Shown here piece by piece: positions 5,894-15,326 of a stretch of 64,000 nucleotides of DNA. The stretch is from Numidum massiliense (GTDB taxonomy: Bacteria; Bacillota; Bacilli; Thermoactinomycetales; Novibacillaceae). The notes under the pieces are model-generated. The model was given only the letters and a program-made list of their open reading frames with translations. It searched no databases and was not told where the DNA came from. The stretch's first letter is position 1. The number at the start of each line of letters is the position of its first letter. Where the stretch lies: contig NZ_CTDZ01000009.1 of the NCBI RefSeq assembly GCF_001375555.1, positions 985,758 to 1,049,757 of the forward strand. Direction: 5' to 3'. A program made the translations under genes and the position numbers.

Positions 5894-7351
5894 CTATTTG
5901 ACAACCTGTAGGTGACGCATTGTCTCGTCTTCCGGACCTTGTACGGGCAAGCCAGCGTCGAGGTGCTTCTCGATGTAGGCTAAATTGTCTGCTGTTACCA
6001 CCTCGCCGGGCAATAAGACGGGAATACCCGGTGGGTAAATCATCACGAATTCGGCGGTGACACGACCTGCGGCCTCGCGGAACGGTACCGACTCTTTAGG
6101 TGCGTAAAACGCTTCGCGCGGCGACAGGGCGAGCTGCGGAATTTGCGGTACTTGCACGGTAATCGGGCTTTTGACGCGCGGTGAGTAGTAATGGTTGGAC
6201 AGTTTCGTTAATCCTTGCACGAGTGCCGCGATCGACTGCGCGTCGTCCCCAGTCGTCACGAGGCACAACACGTTGTACAGATCACTTAGCTCGACCTCGA
6301 TGTTACACTGTTCGCGCAACCACGTTTCCGCTTGGAAACCGCTAATTCCTAATTCTTTGACGTGAATAATTAATTTACTCTCATCCATATCGTACGTCGC
6401 TTCCGTACGCAAAATTTCTCGCCCGACGCAAGACAATCCGGGGAGTTCGTTAATGCGGCGCCGTGCTTTTTCCGCTAATTGCAGCGTGTCGGCGATGCGC
6501 GCGTGCCCCGACGTCGCCAAATAGCGGCGCGCGGCGTCGAGTGAGGCGAGCAGCACGTACGACGTCGACGTCGTTGTCAACATACTAATCGCCGTCTGCA
6601 CGCGGCCGAGGTCGATCCGGTCGGTGCGGACGTTGAGCACAGACGATTGCGTGAGCGAGCCGCCCAATTTGTGTACACTCGTCGCCGCCATGTCGGCGCC
6701 AGCTTGCATCGCTGACAGCGGCAACGACTCGTGAAAGTGCGTATGGACGCCGTGAGCTTCGTCGACGAGGACCGGTATGTCAAAGCGGTGTGTGAGGCGT
6801 ACGATCTCCTCTAAATTGGCGGCGATGCCGTAATATGTTGGATTAATGACGAGAACGGCGCGCACGTCCGGGTGTTTGCGTAACACTTTTTCCACGGCGG
6901 ATACGGTGATGCCGTGCGCGATGCCGATGTTTTCATCCATTTCCGGATGGAGAAATAGCGGGTGTGCCCCGGCATAAATGATCGCTGTCAACACTGATTT
7001 ATGCACGTTGCGCGGCACGACAATTTTGTCGCCCGGTTTGCATACAGCCATGACCATCGTCATAATTGCGCCGCTCGTTCCTTGCACCGAAAAAAAAGTC
7101 GCATCGGCCCCGAACGCTTCTGCTGCGAGTTGCTGCGCCTCGTAGATGGCGCCGTGTGGATGGTGCAAGTCATCCAGTGGCGCGATGTTAATTAAATCGA
7201 TCGCGAGCGCATTGCGACCGATAAAAGCGGCAAATTCAGGATCCATGCCGGCGCCTTTTTTATGCCCGGGAATGTGAAATTGCCACGGGTCGCGGGCAGC
7301 ATGGCGTTTGAGGCAATCGAATAAGGGCGTTCGCTTTTGCCGTTCGTTCAT
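5894..7351 (-). CDS. speA: Arginine decarboxylase (PLP-dependent, Orn/Lys/Arg decarboxylase class I)
   Basis: 485 residues, the same length class as B. subtilis SpeA (490). It matches along most of its length: PLF..LKRHAARDPWQFHIPGHKKGAGMDPEF, FFSVQGTSGAIMTMVMA, VDEAHGVHTHF, and the PLP-lysine motif ATSVHKLGGSLTQ (Lys228). The enzyme makes agmatine from arginine, the first step of putrescine and spermidine synthesis in this group. It is cytoplasmic. The ATG at 7351 has GAAGAG about ten bases upstream; a TTG at 7360 abuts that site and is less likely. A cre match and a palindrome lie in the shared upstream region with korA (divergent). Confidence 0.93.
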   Translation of the reverse strand: MNERQKRTPLFDCLKRHAARDPWQFHIPGHKKGAGMDPEFAAFIGRNALAIDLINIAPLDDLHHPHGAIYEAQQLAAEAFGADATFFSVQGTSGAIMTMVMAVCKPGDKIVVPRNVHKSVLTAIIYAGAHPLFLHPEMDENIGIAHGITVSAVEKVLRKHPDVRAVLVINPTYYGIAANLEEIVRLTHRFDIPVLVDEAHGVHTHFHESLPLSAMQAGADMAATSVHKLGGSLTQSSVLNVRTDRIDLGRVQTAISMLTTTSTSYVLLASLDAARRYLATSGHARIADTLQLAEKARRRINELPGLSCVGREILRTEATYDMDESKLIIHVKELGISGFQAETWLREQCNIEVELSDLYNVLCLVTTGDDAQSIAALVQGLTKLSNHYYSPRVKSPITVQVPQIPQLALSPREAFYAPKESVPFREAAGRVTAEFVMIYPPGIPVLLPGEVVTADNLAYIEKHLDAGLPVQGPEDETMRHLQVVK

Positions 7352-7424
7352 TGTCGTCAACTCTTCTCTAAAAGATCGTATCCGAGGCTGAGTATAGCAG
7401 AAAATGTACGAAATGGGAATGTGT

Positions 7425-7438
7425 TGAAAGCGGTAACA
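7425..7438. promoter_or_regulatory. CcpA cre site
   Basis: TGAAAGCGGTAACA fits the cre consensus TGWNANCGNTNWCA at every defined position. It lies in the divergent speA/korA region, 74 bp from the speA start and about 200 bp before korA. Which promoter it controls is not clear. Confidence 0.55.
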
Positions 7439-7479
7439 CTGTTATATATCAGGGTGATAGTATAATTATAACAAAAATA

Positions 7480-7493
7480 ATAAAGCGCTTTAT
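7480..7493. promoter_or_regulatory. Perfect 14-bp palindrome, possible operator
   Basis: ATAAAGCGCTTTAT is a perfect inverted repeat in the speA/korA intergenic region. It shares the AGCGCT core of cre sites but not the outer bases. Possible operator for korAB or speA. Confidence 0.35.
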
Positions 7494-7638
7494 CATATAT
7501 GTTAATAGCTTATTTATGATTATAACAGATAAAAAAATACGCAGGAACAGTTTTCATTTCCCAACGTTGTTGGTACAATGTTTTTATATGGAGGAACCAT
7601 AACGGCTAAGGTCGATCTCATGAGGTGGGGTGAGTAGT

Positions 7639-9408
7639 GTGTTTGACAGTTTAACGTGGAAGGTTGGGGGGACCCAAGGAGAAGGTATTGACAGTACAGG
7701 GGAGATTTTTGCGACGACTCTCAATCGCCGCGGCCACTATATATTCGCGTACCGCCATTTCATGTCCTTAATTAAAGGGGGACATACGAATTTCAAAGTG
7801 CGCGTCAGTACACATAAAGTTGGCTATCACGGAGACGGTCTCGACGTCTTAATCGCCTTTGACCAGACGACGATTGATCACAATTGGCACGAACTGAATG
7901 AAGATGCTGTCCTTATTTACGATGCGAGCAAATTGAAAAAACCAGTGATTCCGACGGACAAACCAGGTGTTCATTTATGTCCGGTGCCAGTGACGGATAT
8001 GGCGAAAGACGTCGGCAGTGCGATTATGAAAAACATGGTCGCCTGCGGGGTGTCGGCGGCAATCGTCGGGCTGTCTAGTGACATTTTTAATACGCTCATT
8101 GAAGAGCGTTTTGAGAAAAAAGGGGAAAAAGTGGTCGCAAGCAACAAGGCAGCGATTCAAGCAGGTTTTGACTATGCGCTCGAGGCGTATGGAGTCTTAA
8201 AGTCGGTACCGGCGCCCGCGTCGGAAACGGACGCAGGCGGACACGTGTACATTTCGGGCAACGAAGCCGTCAGTATGGGGGCGCTGTTCGCCGGGTGTCG
8301 CCTCCTCGCCGCCTACCCGATTACGCCCGCGACAGAAATCATGTATTGGGCGCTCGCCAACTGGCCGAAGTACGGCGGCAAAGTCGTGCAAGCCGAAGAT
8401 GAGATCGCCGCGTGCATGATGGCGATCGGTGCTAACTACGCAGGGACACGGGCGATGACGTCGACGTCTGGACCGGGGTTTTCGCTCATGCAAGAAGCGA
8501 TCGGCTTGGCCGGCATTTCCGAAACGCCACTCGTCGTCGTCGATGTCATGCGCGGCGGGCCGGCGACTGGTTTGCCGACGAAGACGGAACAATCCGACCT
8601 AAACGAACTGCTGTACGGGTCACATGGGGAGATCCCGCGCATCGTGCTCGCCCCGTCGACGGTTGAAGAATGTTTTTACTACACGATCGAAGCGTTCAAC
8701 TTGGCGGAGCAGTACCAATGTCCGGTCATCGTCGCCTCCGACTTGTTCCTCGGCATGTCCAAACAGTCACTCGCCCTCGGCGACATCGATCCGGATAAAG
8801 TAACGATCGACCGCGGTGCCCTGCTCAGCGACGACGCGCTCGCTGAACTACCGGCACGGACGTATGCGCGGTATAAAGTGACGGATTCGGGCGTTTCGCC
8901 ACGCGCGATCCCCGGGCAGAAAAACGGTATGTTTACCGCCCTGTCGAACGAGCACGGGGAAAGCAGTCCAGTCGAGATCGAAGACCCGGAAACGCGCGTG
9001 CTCATGATGGATAAGCGGATGAAAAAGTTAACGACCTTCGATTTCGGCGAGCGGGCCTACGCGTACGACGGTCCGGTAGAGACGGACATCACGTTAGCTG
9101 GCTTCGGTTCGACCGTGTCGCAAATGAAAGAAGTGGCCGCCGTGCTGCGGGCACAAGGCGTGAAGGTCGGCGTCCTCACCGTCAAAGTACTGACGCCGTT
9201 CCCGGATGCCCCCGTCAGCGACATTCTCGCTGGCGCCGGAAAAATCGTCGTCGTCGAAAATAACGCGACGGGACAGTTTGCCGCTTTACTGAAACAGCGG
9301 GTCGGTTTCCACAGCAAAATGTCGTCCTGCCTCAAATACAGCGGTGATCCGTTCACCGTGCAAGAAATTCTCGCGCATTGTGCGCAAGTGAAAGGGGTGG
9401 CAATCTAA
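7639..9408 (+). CDS. korA: 2-oxoacid:ferredoxin oxidoreductase, fused gamma/alpha subunit
   Basis: About 589 residues in the KorA fusion layout: a gamma (EKR) domain (GGTQGEGIDSTGEIFA, about 10-190), then the alpha-type pyrimidine domain (GNEAVSMGALFAGCRLLAAYPITPATEIM) and the transketolase C-terminal-like domain (ITLAGFGSTVSQMKEV, VVENNATGQFA). With KorB it oxidatively decarboxylates a 2-oxoacid, most likely 2-oxoglutarate, to the acyl-CoA, passing electrons to ferredoxin. The GTG at 7639 is nine bases after GAGGTGGG; a GTG at 7630 touches that site and is less likely. The stop overlaps the korB start by one base. Substrate assignment (2-oxoglutarate rather than pyruvate) rests on family resemblance. 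Confidence 0.9.
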   Translation: MFDSLTWKVGGTQGEGIDSTGEIFATTLNRRGHYIFAYRHFMSLIKGGHTNFKVRVSTHKVGYHGDGLDVLIAFDQTTIDHNWHELNEDAVLIYDASKLKKPVIPTDKPGVHLCPVPVTDMAKDVGSAIMKNMVACGVSAAIVGLSSDIFNTLIEERFEKKGEKVVASNKAAIQAGFDYALEAYGVLKSVPAPASETDAGGHVYISGNEAVSMGALFAGCRLLAAYPITPATEIMYWALANWPKYGGKVVQAEDEIAACMMAIGANYAGTRAMTSTSGPGFSLMQEAIGLAGISETPLVVVDVMRGGPATGLPTKTEQSDLNELLYGSHGEIPRIVLAPSTVEECFYYTIEAFNLAEQYQCPVIVASDLFLGMSKQSLALGDIDPDKVTIDRGALLSDDALAELPARTYARYKVTDSGVSPRAIPGQKNGMFTALSNEHGESSPVEIEDPETRVLMMDKRMKKLTTFDFGERAYAYDGPVETDITLAGFGSTVSQMKEVAAVLRAQGVKVGVLTVKVLTPFPDAPVSDILAGAGKIVVVENNATGQFAALLKQRVGFHSKMSSCLKYSGDPFTVQEILAHCAQVKGVAI

Positions 9409-10271
9409 TGGCGACGATCAAGGACTTTCGCGTAACGGAAAGACCGACGTGGTGCCCCGGCTGCGGCGATTTCGCCGTCCTCGCCGCACTGCAGAAGGCG
9501 TGTGCCAATTTAGGCCTCGAGCCGGAAAACGTCGCACTCATCACCGGCATCGGCTGCTCGGGAAAACTCGTGCAACACTTCGGCGCTTACGGCTTCCACA
9601 CGTTACACGGCCGTTCGCTGCCGCTGGCACAAGGGGTGAAGTTGGGCAACCAAGATCTCACCGTTATCGCCGCCGGCGGAGACGGCGACGGCTACGGGAT
9701 CGGTATGGGACACCTCGTGCACAGCATCCGGCGCAACGTCGACATGACGTACATCGTGATGGACAACCACATTTACGGCCTGACGACGGGACAAATGTCG
9801 CCGACGAGTAAACGCGGCTTCAAATCGAAAACATCGCCGCAAGGTTCGGCAGAGGAACCGGTGAGGGCAGTAGAAACGGCGATCGTCAACGGCGCCAGCT
9901 TCGTCGCGCAAGGTTTTTCCGGCGACGTCAAGCACTTGACGCAGCTTTATGAACAGGCGATTGCGCACAAAGGGTTTGCCCTCGTAAACACCTTCAGCCC
10001 TTGCGTCACTTTTAACAAGGTAAACACGTACGACTGGTTCCGCGAAGGGTTAGTCAAACTGGACGGACAGGGCGACTATGACCCGACCGACCGCCAAGCA
10101 GCACTGCACGCGCTGCACGAGGCGGACGGGATGGTTTACGGAGTTATTTACAAAAAAGAGCGCCCCGTCTACAACGAAGTCGTGTTAGGCGCTTCGGAGA
10201 CGGCGGCGGCGAAGATGGACCTCCACATCGCGGGCGAAGAGAAACGTACCCTCCTCGCCAATTTTCGCTAA
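9408..10271 (+). CDS. korB: 2-oxoacid:ferredoxin oxidoreductase, beta subunit
   Basis: 287 residues. Cluster cysteines appear as CPGCGD (16, 19), GIGCSGK and TFSPCVTF. The thiamine-diphosphate site is GDGDGYGIGMGH, followed by the metal-binding DNHIYGLTTGQ. It partners KorA; ATG overlaps the korA stop (TAATG), so the two are translationally coupled. The pair is followed by a strong terminator. Confidence 0.93.
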   Translation: MATIKDFRVTERPTWCPGCGDFAVLAALQKACANLGLEPENVALITGIGCSGKLVQHFGAYGFHTLHGRSLPLAQGVKLGNQDLTVIAAGGDGDGYGIGMGHLVHSIRRNVDMTYIVMDNHIYGLTTGQMSPTSKRGFKSKTSPQGSAEEPVRAVETAIVNGASFVAQGFSGDVKHLTQLYEQAIAHKGFALVNTFSPCVTFNKVNTYDWFREGLVKLDGQGDYDPTDRQAALHALHEADGMVYGVIYKKERPVYNEVVLGASETAAAKMDLHIAGEEKRTLLANFR

Positions 10272-10292
10272 GTGAATAAATACTAGAGAAGC

Positions 10293-10338
10293 GAGCGGTT
10301 GTTTAATGCTAGAGAGCGTTAAGACCGCTCATTTTTTT
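10293..10338 (+). terminator. Terminator of korAB
   Basis: A long imperfect stem (GAGCGGT 10293-10299 with ACCGCTC 10324-10330, plus an inner helix) has the loop AGAG and is followed by seven T residues. Confidence 0.85.
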
Positions 10339-10513
10339 GTCCACTATTTTTACCCTTGGGCGCATTTTTTGTCCCTTCTGACGGCGCATTCGTGTTATGA
10401 TAGAAACACGTTGGGTAAATTGCCTAGTAATTAAAACTTTTCGTCGTTCCCTCAATAAAAATAAGACGAATATGCTAAAGACTACATAGGAGAATACGGG
10501 AGGGGATATCGGT

Positions 10514-12610
10514 TTGACCAGAGCGGCAAGACGAAGTACAACGCTCGTGCTCGCGGTGATCTTTTTGTTTGGAGTAGGTATTTCTACCGCGTATGCCGAC
10601 GTCCGCATCGCCGATCAGGCGGAGCTGTTCGACGATGAGACTGTCGAAGAGATAAGATCGAAATTATCATCTATAGATGTTGATTTTTACATATTAACGG
10701 TTAAGAGCACGAAGGGTGAAGACATCGACGAGATCGGTGTGCGCACCTTTCGAGAGCACGAGTTCAATGAAGGCGACGTCTTATTGACGATCGCTGTCAA
10801 AGAGCGCCAGGCGGATCTAATTGCTCCGTCAAAGATCGACGATCCGCAAAAAGTGCTCGAGGAGCACTTTTCGCCTCACGCTGAGAACGACGACTATGTG
10901 ACTGGCATCGTGAAAGTAGCGGAATACATTGACGAATATAATACTATTGGGGGTTACATTTTAGAAGGGATATTTGATTTCATATTATTATTAATTATTA
11001 ATGCGCCAGCAGTCCTCGCCATCGTCTTTATTATATTGCTTTTATTGCACCCTACTGGACAATCTTTGCTCCTCATTCTTTTTAGCCCGATTATTTGGGG
11101 TGTGCCAGCGATGATCCGCCGCGGGAAGATGAGAAAACAGCGCAACACCTTGCTCACGTCCAGTCGGGAAGCGTTAACAGACATTAACCGCTTAAAGCGG
11201 AAGGTCCAGAAACGCCTGGCGAAAAGTGACGGACAGACGGCGAAAGCACTCGCCAAAATCGAAAAGGAAGTCGCGCCGCTACAAGAAAAGCTGGGAACAC
11301 TTACGAAAGCGATCTTTGGAATGAAGATCCCGGTGCGAAAAAAAAAGAAACCGACCTTCGACAAGTTGCACAAAAAGTACAAGGCGGAATTAAAAAAGCA
11401 CCGCACGGCAATAAAAAAACAGACAGAGGCGTGGCAAAAAATCGTCAGCGCCGACAAAGCCGTGCGTACGACGACGGCACAGCTAGAGAAACAGTTAGCT
11501 GAAACGCGGCATAACTTTCAAGCTCTCCAGAACGACTTTTTATACACTTTTGAAAAACTTGCCCAGCGCGTCGAAGCGGTGCCGACAGCGCTCGCACAAG
11601 CTAACGCCTTGCAGACATCTGACCCGCTCACTGCACATAAACGGCTGAAAGATGTCGCGAAAATGTTGCAAGACATTTCCCAGTCGTTTGCGCTCGTTCC
11701 GGCTCACGAAGCGGCGCTCAACGAATGGGCGCAAAAGATCGCGCAGCAGCGCGAAGAGCTCGCCGCAATCGCAAAGCGCGAGAAGTTGCAACTTGTTGAC
11801 AGCGCGCCATTTGCCAACTTTGACCGTGCGCTTGAGCAGCTTAAGCCGTTAGCAGAGGCGATTCAAGCCGGCGATACGAAAGCGTCGCTCGCGACGTTGG
11901 AAGCCATCGACGCACGCGTCACCGATGCGTTTCGCCAAGTGGAGACTCTCGTTCGTTTGCGCGAGCAGAACCGTGATGCTTTAGGCGAAATTGAACAGAC
12001 GCTCTTCGCATATACGTCCGGCGTCGACGATGCGTTTACGGAAGTGATGCAGCGAACGGAAGCTTTATTCGTAGAAACTCATTGGCGACACGTGCCGGAG
12101 CTGTTTAAGCAAATGAAGCGAAAAACGGCCGACGTGCGGGAAATGTTGCTTCAAGTGAAACGGGCAAACGATCCGGACGTACAACAGTATAAAAAGGCAG
12201 AGGAACAAATTGTCGCGATGCGGGCGGCGCTTAAAGAAGCGGCCACACTTAAAGACGAATGTCTATCGATTTACGGGACGCTCATCGAGCGACGGGACAG
12301 CCTACAAATCGCGCGGGCAAACAGCCTACAGAAGTACCGCGCCGCACAGAAAAAACTCGACTCCGGCGGCATCTTGAGCAGCGGGATCCCGCAGCCGGAA
12401 AAACTAGCAGAAAAGAAAAAACTCATTCAATTGGGCAGCGAAGAGACTGAGGCGCTACTCGACACGGTACCGTACGACCTCGACACTGCAGAAGAGGCGG
12501 TACAGCGTCTCGCTTCCCGTGTGACCTCGTTCACAAAAGAAGCGAAACGGTTGACCGAGGCAAAGCAAAAGAGGCGAAAAAAAGAGTCAGAAGACGAACG
12601 AGAAGAGTGA
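10514..12610 (+). CDS. TPM-domain membrane protein with long coiled coil, paralogue 1
   Basis: 698 residues. A signal peptide (cleavage near AYA-D, residue 29) leads an extracytoplasmic TPM domain (about 30-140: VRIADQAELFDDE, FYILTV, GDVLLTIAVKERQ). Two hydrophobic segments follow (about 150-178 and 183-200). A very long charged coiled coil runs from about 205 to the end and should lie in the cytoplasm, a topology reminiscent of EzrA with an added outer domain. TPM proteins are often called phosphatases, but their role is mostly unknown. It is the first of three tandem paralogues and lacks the Ser/Gly/Trp tail and last helices of the other two, ending KRRKKESEDEREE. The TTG at 10514 follows GGGAGGGG by eight bases. 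Biological role not known. Confidence 0.75.
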   Translation: MTRAARRSTTLVLAVIFLFGVGISTAYADVRIADQAELFDDETVEEIRSKLSSIDVDFYILTVKSTKGEDIDEIGVRTFREHEFNEGDVLLTIAVKERQADLIAPSKIDDPQKVLEEHFSPHAENDDYVTGIVKVAEYIDEYNTIGGYILEGIFDFILLLIINAPAVLAIVFIILLLLHPTGQSLLLILFSPIIWGVPAMIRRGKMRKQRNTLLTSSREALTDINRLKRKVQKRLAKSDGQTAKALAKIEKEVAPLQEKLGTLTKAIFGMKIPVRKKKKPTFDKLHKKYKAELKKHRTAIKKQTEAWQKIVSADKAVRTTTAQLEKQLAETRHNFQALQNDFLYTFEKLAQRVEAVPTALAQANALQTSDPLTAHKRLKDVAKMLQDISQSFALVPAHEAALNEWAQKIAQQREELAAIAKREKLQLVDSAPFANFDRALEQLKPLAEAIQAGDTKASLATLEAIDARVTDAFRQVETLVRLREQNRDALGEIEQTLFAYTSGVDDAFTEVMQRTEALFVETHWRHVPELFKQMKRKTADVREMLLQVKRANDPDVQQYKKAEEQIVAMRAALKEAATLKDECLSIYGTLIERRDSLQIARANSLQKYRAAQKKLDSGGILSSGIPQPEKLAEKKKLIQLGSEETEALLDTVPYDLDTAEEAVQRLASRVTSFTKEAKRLTEAKQKRRKKESEDEREE

Positions 12611-12649
12611 GTAGAAGTAGAGTGAGTAGAAGTAGAATGAGTAGAAGTA
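12605..12649 (+). repeat. Three tandem 15-bp repeats between TPM paralogues 1 and 2
   Basis: Unit GAGTGAGTAGAAGTA at 12605-12619 and 12620-12634, with one change (GAATG) at 12635-12649. It starts at the last codons of paralogue 1, where paralogue 2 continues with more helix and a tail. Slippage here may have helped truncate paralogue 1. Confidence 0.8.
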
Positions 12650-12707
12650 GCATGCGCAAAAGAAATGTAGCTAGACCAATGAAAAGAAACGTGAGAGGGG
12701 GAGGGCG

Positions 12708-15095
12708 TTGACAGTTAACTTACGCCGCCTGACAACAGTCCTTATTTTTTTGTGTGTGTTGTTAAGCAGTACGACCGCGTTTGCCCACGTCGTCGTGGAA
12801 GATGCAGCCAAAATGTTCGACAAAGAGGACGTTGCGCATATTAAAGCTGAGTTGAAGAATAAAAAGTACAATTATTACATCGTGACGCTGAAACAGTTGA
12901 AAGGGGAAAACATCGACAGCGTCGGGAAGCGCATCGCGAGCAAAAAGCGGCTCGGCAAAAGCGACGTCTTACTGACACTGGCCAAAGAAGAGCGCGAGGT
13001 CAACTTAAACGTCCCGCCGGCGCTCGACATTAATCCGAAAAGCGTGCTCGACGAATATTTCGTGCCCCACGCGGCGGACGGCGACTTTGTTGCTGGCGTC
13101 GTCGATGTCGCTGCCTATTTACACGAACCGCCCGGCTTTTGGGGAAGAGCGTTAAAGTCGATCACAGAAATCGTAAAGGAAAATTTGTTCGTCGTTATCG
13201 CTTTAGCTTTTTTCACCCTTCCGGTCGTGTTCGTTGTTGTCTCCAAGTTTTTCAAACTTATTTTCAGCCCCGTTACGGGGACGATTGGCCTCTTTAAACG
13301 GCACCGTCTGGCGCGGCAGAAGCACGCGCAATTACTCGCTGCCAGCCGCGAGCAGTTGGCGAAAACAGGCCGCGCCAGCGACAAGCTGGCGAAACGTTTA
13401 ATTTACAGTGACGGGGAGACGAAAACGAAGCTCACCGATATCGAACAGCAACTGACACAGCTGCTGGAAAAAAACGTTGCACTAACGGAAGCGATCGCGA
13501 AGCTGTCGATCCCTTGGCGCAAAAAAAATCAAACGTTTGACAAACTGTATAAAAAGTACAATGAAAACTTGAAAAAGTTGCGCAAATCGTTAAAGAAACA
13601 GACGACCGCTTTGCAAAAAATTGTCGCCGTCGACGACGCCATCCGCCCGGCGATTGATCAGTCGGAGCAGCAGTTAGCACAGATCAAGCAAAGTTTTCGC
13701 GACTTGCGCGCCAACTATTTGTTCTCATTCGACAGTCTTGAACAGCGCATTCGCGCGGCACAAACGCTCATCGCTAAGGCCGATGACTTAGAAGAATTTG
13801 ACCCGCTCGCAGCTGAGAAGCCGCTCAAAGAAGTGGCTGGCATGTTGCAAGAAATTGAACAATCGCTGTCGCTCGTCACCGCCCACGAAACGGCGTACAC
13901 CACATTGCCGCAAAAAGTCGAGCAGCGGCGGGCACAAATTAGGGACATTGTGCAGCGTGAGCAGTTGAAACTCGTCGACATCGCGCCCTTTGCGAACATT
14001 TCCCGCGCCGAAGAGCAGTTACAATCACTGGAGCACTATATTCAAATTGGGGATACAAAAGCGTCGACCGATACATTGGAAAATATCGACTCCTTGCTCG
14101 AAGACGCGCTCGCCCAAGTACGGGACGTCATTCGCACGCGGGAGGCGAACGGCGCGGCGCTGCACGAAATCGAACAATCATTGACGACGTATTCACCGGC
14201 TGTCGACGCTGCGTTTGCGGAAGAGATACGGCGGGTAGAAGGTGTTTTTGCGGAAAAGCATTGGCGACACATCCCCGAGCAGTATGAACAAATGAAGCAA
14301 AAAGTAGAGGATGTTTACACCGCGTTACCTCCAGCGAAAACAGCGAACGATCCGGAAGTGCAAGAGTATAAGCAGGCGAAAGCACAAGTTACTGCGATGC
14401 AGACGGCACTCAAAGAAGCCGCGGAACTACAAGATCACTGTTTATCGCTTTACGGGATGCTCATGAAGCGGCGGGACGGCCTGCAAATCGCACGTGAAAA
14501 TACGTTGGCGAAATACCGCAAGGCGAAGAAAAGTTTGGAAGTTAACGACATCTCCCTCACGAAAAAATTAAAAGAGATGCAAACTGCAGTTGAAACGAGC
14601 GACGAAGAGGCAAAGTCATTACTTGCCGCCGTGCCGTACGACCTCGACGCCTCAGAAGAACAGCTAAAGCGACTCGAGCCGCACGTGGCAACGTTCGCGA
14701 AGGAAGCGAAACGGCTTACTGAGGAAAAGAAGAAGGTGGAAAAACAGTGGCGAGAGGCGCAAGCGAAATTTGCTAACGCGCGTACGCGTTACGGTAAAAA
14801 AATTAAACTTAAGACATATACGGCGAAGTATAACGCGCTCGACAAAGAGATTGCGGCGTTCATTAAAGCTGTCTCGTTCAAAAAGGCGGCCGACAAGGTG
14901 AAGGAGATGAAGAAGCTAGCCAGTGAGATGAAAAAAGCGTACAACCGCGTCCTCGAAGCGGAGCGCAGGGCAGAAGAGCGCAAACGCGAACGGTACGAAT
15001 ACTCTAGTAGTAGTCGCAGTAGCGGCAGTTCGTCTTGGGGCGGGAGCAGTAGCAGCTCGTCGTACGACCGCAACAGCGGTAGCTCTTCATGGTAG
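12708..15095 (+). CDS. TPM-domain membrane protein with long coiled coil, paralogue 2
   Basis: 795 residues. Signal peptide to about AFA-H (26), TPM domain about 27-140 (VVVEDAAKMFDKED, YYIVTLKQLKGENIDSVG, SDVLLTLAKEEREV), membrane segment about 158-180, then a coiled coil to about 760. Shared blocks with paralogue 1 (FDKL.KKY...LKK, FANF/ISRAEEQL, KHWRH.PE....MK) show that the genes arose by duplication. The C-terminus is a low-complexity Ser/Gly/Trp tail (SSSRSSGSSSWGG ending in SSSW), a feature of many TPM proteins. The TTG at 12708 lies just after a purine-rich GGGGGAGGG. It probably forms an operon with paralogue 1, 97 bp upstream. Confidence 0.75.
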   Translation: MTVNLRRLTTVLIFLCVLLSSTTAFAHVVVEDAAKMFDKEDVAHIKAELKNKKYNYYIVTLKQLKGENIDSVGKRIASKKRLGKSDVLLTLAKEEREVNLNVPPALDINPKSVLDEYFVPHAADGDFVAGVVDVAAYLHEPPGFWGRALKSITEIVKENLFVVIALAFFTLPVVFVVVSKFFKLIFSPVTGTIGLFKRHRLARQKHAQLLAASREQLAKTGRASDKLAKRLIYSDGETKTKLTDIEQQLTQLLEKNVALTEAIAKLSIPWRKKNQTFDKLYKKYNENLKKLRKSLKKQTTALQKIVAVDDAIRPAIDQSEQQLAQIKQSFRDLRANYLFSFDSLEQRIRAAQTLIAKADDLEEFDPLAAEKPLKEVAGMLQEIEQSLSLVTAHETAYTTLPQKVEQRRAQIRDIVQREQLKLVDIAPFANISRAEEQLQSLEHYIQIGDTKASTDTLENIDSLLEDALAQVRDVIRTREANGAALHEIEQSLTTYSPAVDAAFAEEIRRVEGVFAEKHWRHIPEQYEQMKQKVEDVYTALPPAKTANDPEVQEYKQAKAQVTAMQTALKEAAELQDHCLSLYGMLMKRRDGLQIARENTLAKYRKAKKSLEVNDISLTKKLKEMQTAVETSDEEAKSLLAAVPYDLDASEEQLKRLEPHVATFAKEAKRLTEEKKKVEKQWREAQAKFANARTRYGKKIKLKTYTAKYNALDKEIAAFIKAVSFKKAADKVKEMKKLASEMKKAYNRVLEAERRAEERKRERYEYSSSSRSSGSSSWGGSSSSSSYDRNSGSSSW

Positions 15096-15326
15096 CCCCG
15101 TGACACAAACGCTCGCTTAGAAACCCATTGATACGGACGGATCCTCATCAAATAGAGTGGAGATTCCTCACAGTAGATCTGTGGGCCTATGGTCAGTTGT
15201 TTAACAATCTTGTGAGCGAAGAAACTTTATTGTCGCTCGCGCGTATTAAACGGTAGGGTCTTGCGAAGGGTTGTGCGCTATTTGTTACATACAACTCGCT
15301 TTACGCAGACGAAGGGAGATCTTACG

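Noticed and set aside
10396-10401. TATGAT as promoter of the TPM triplet
   Set aside because: No acceptable -35 is found at 16-18 bp; kept out of the feature list.
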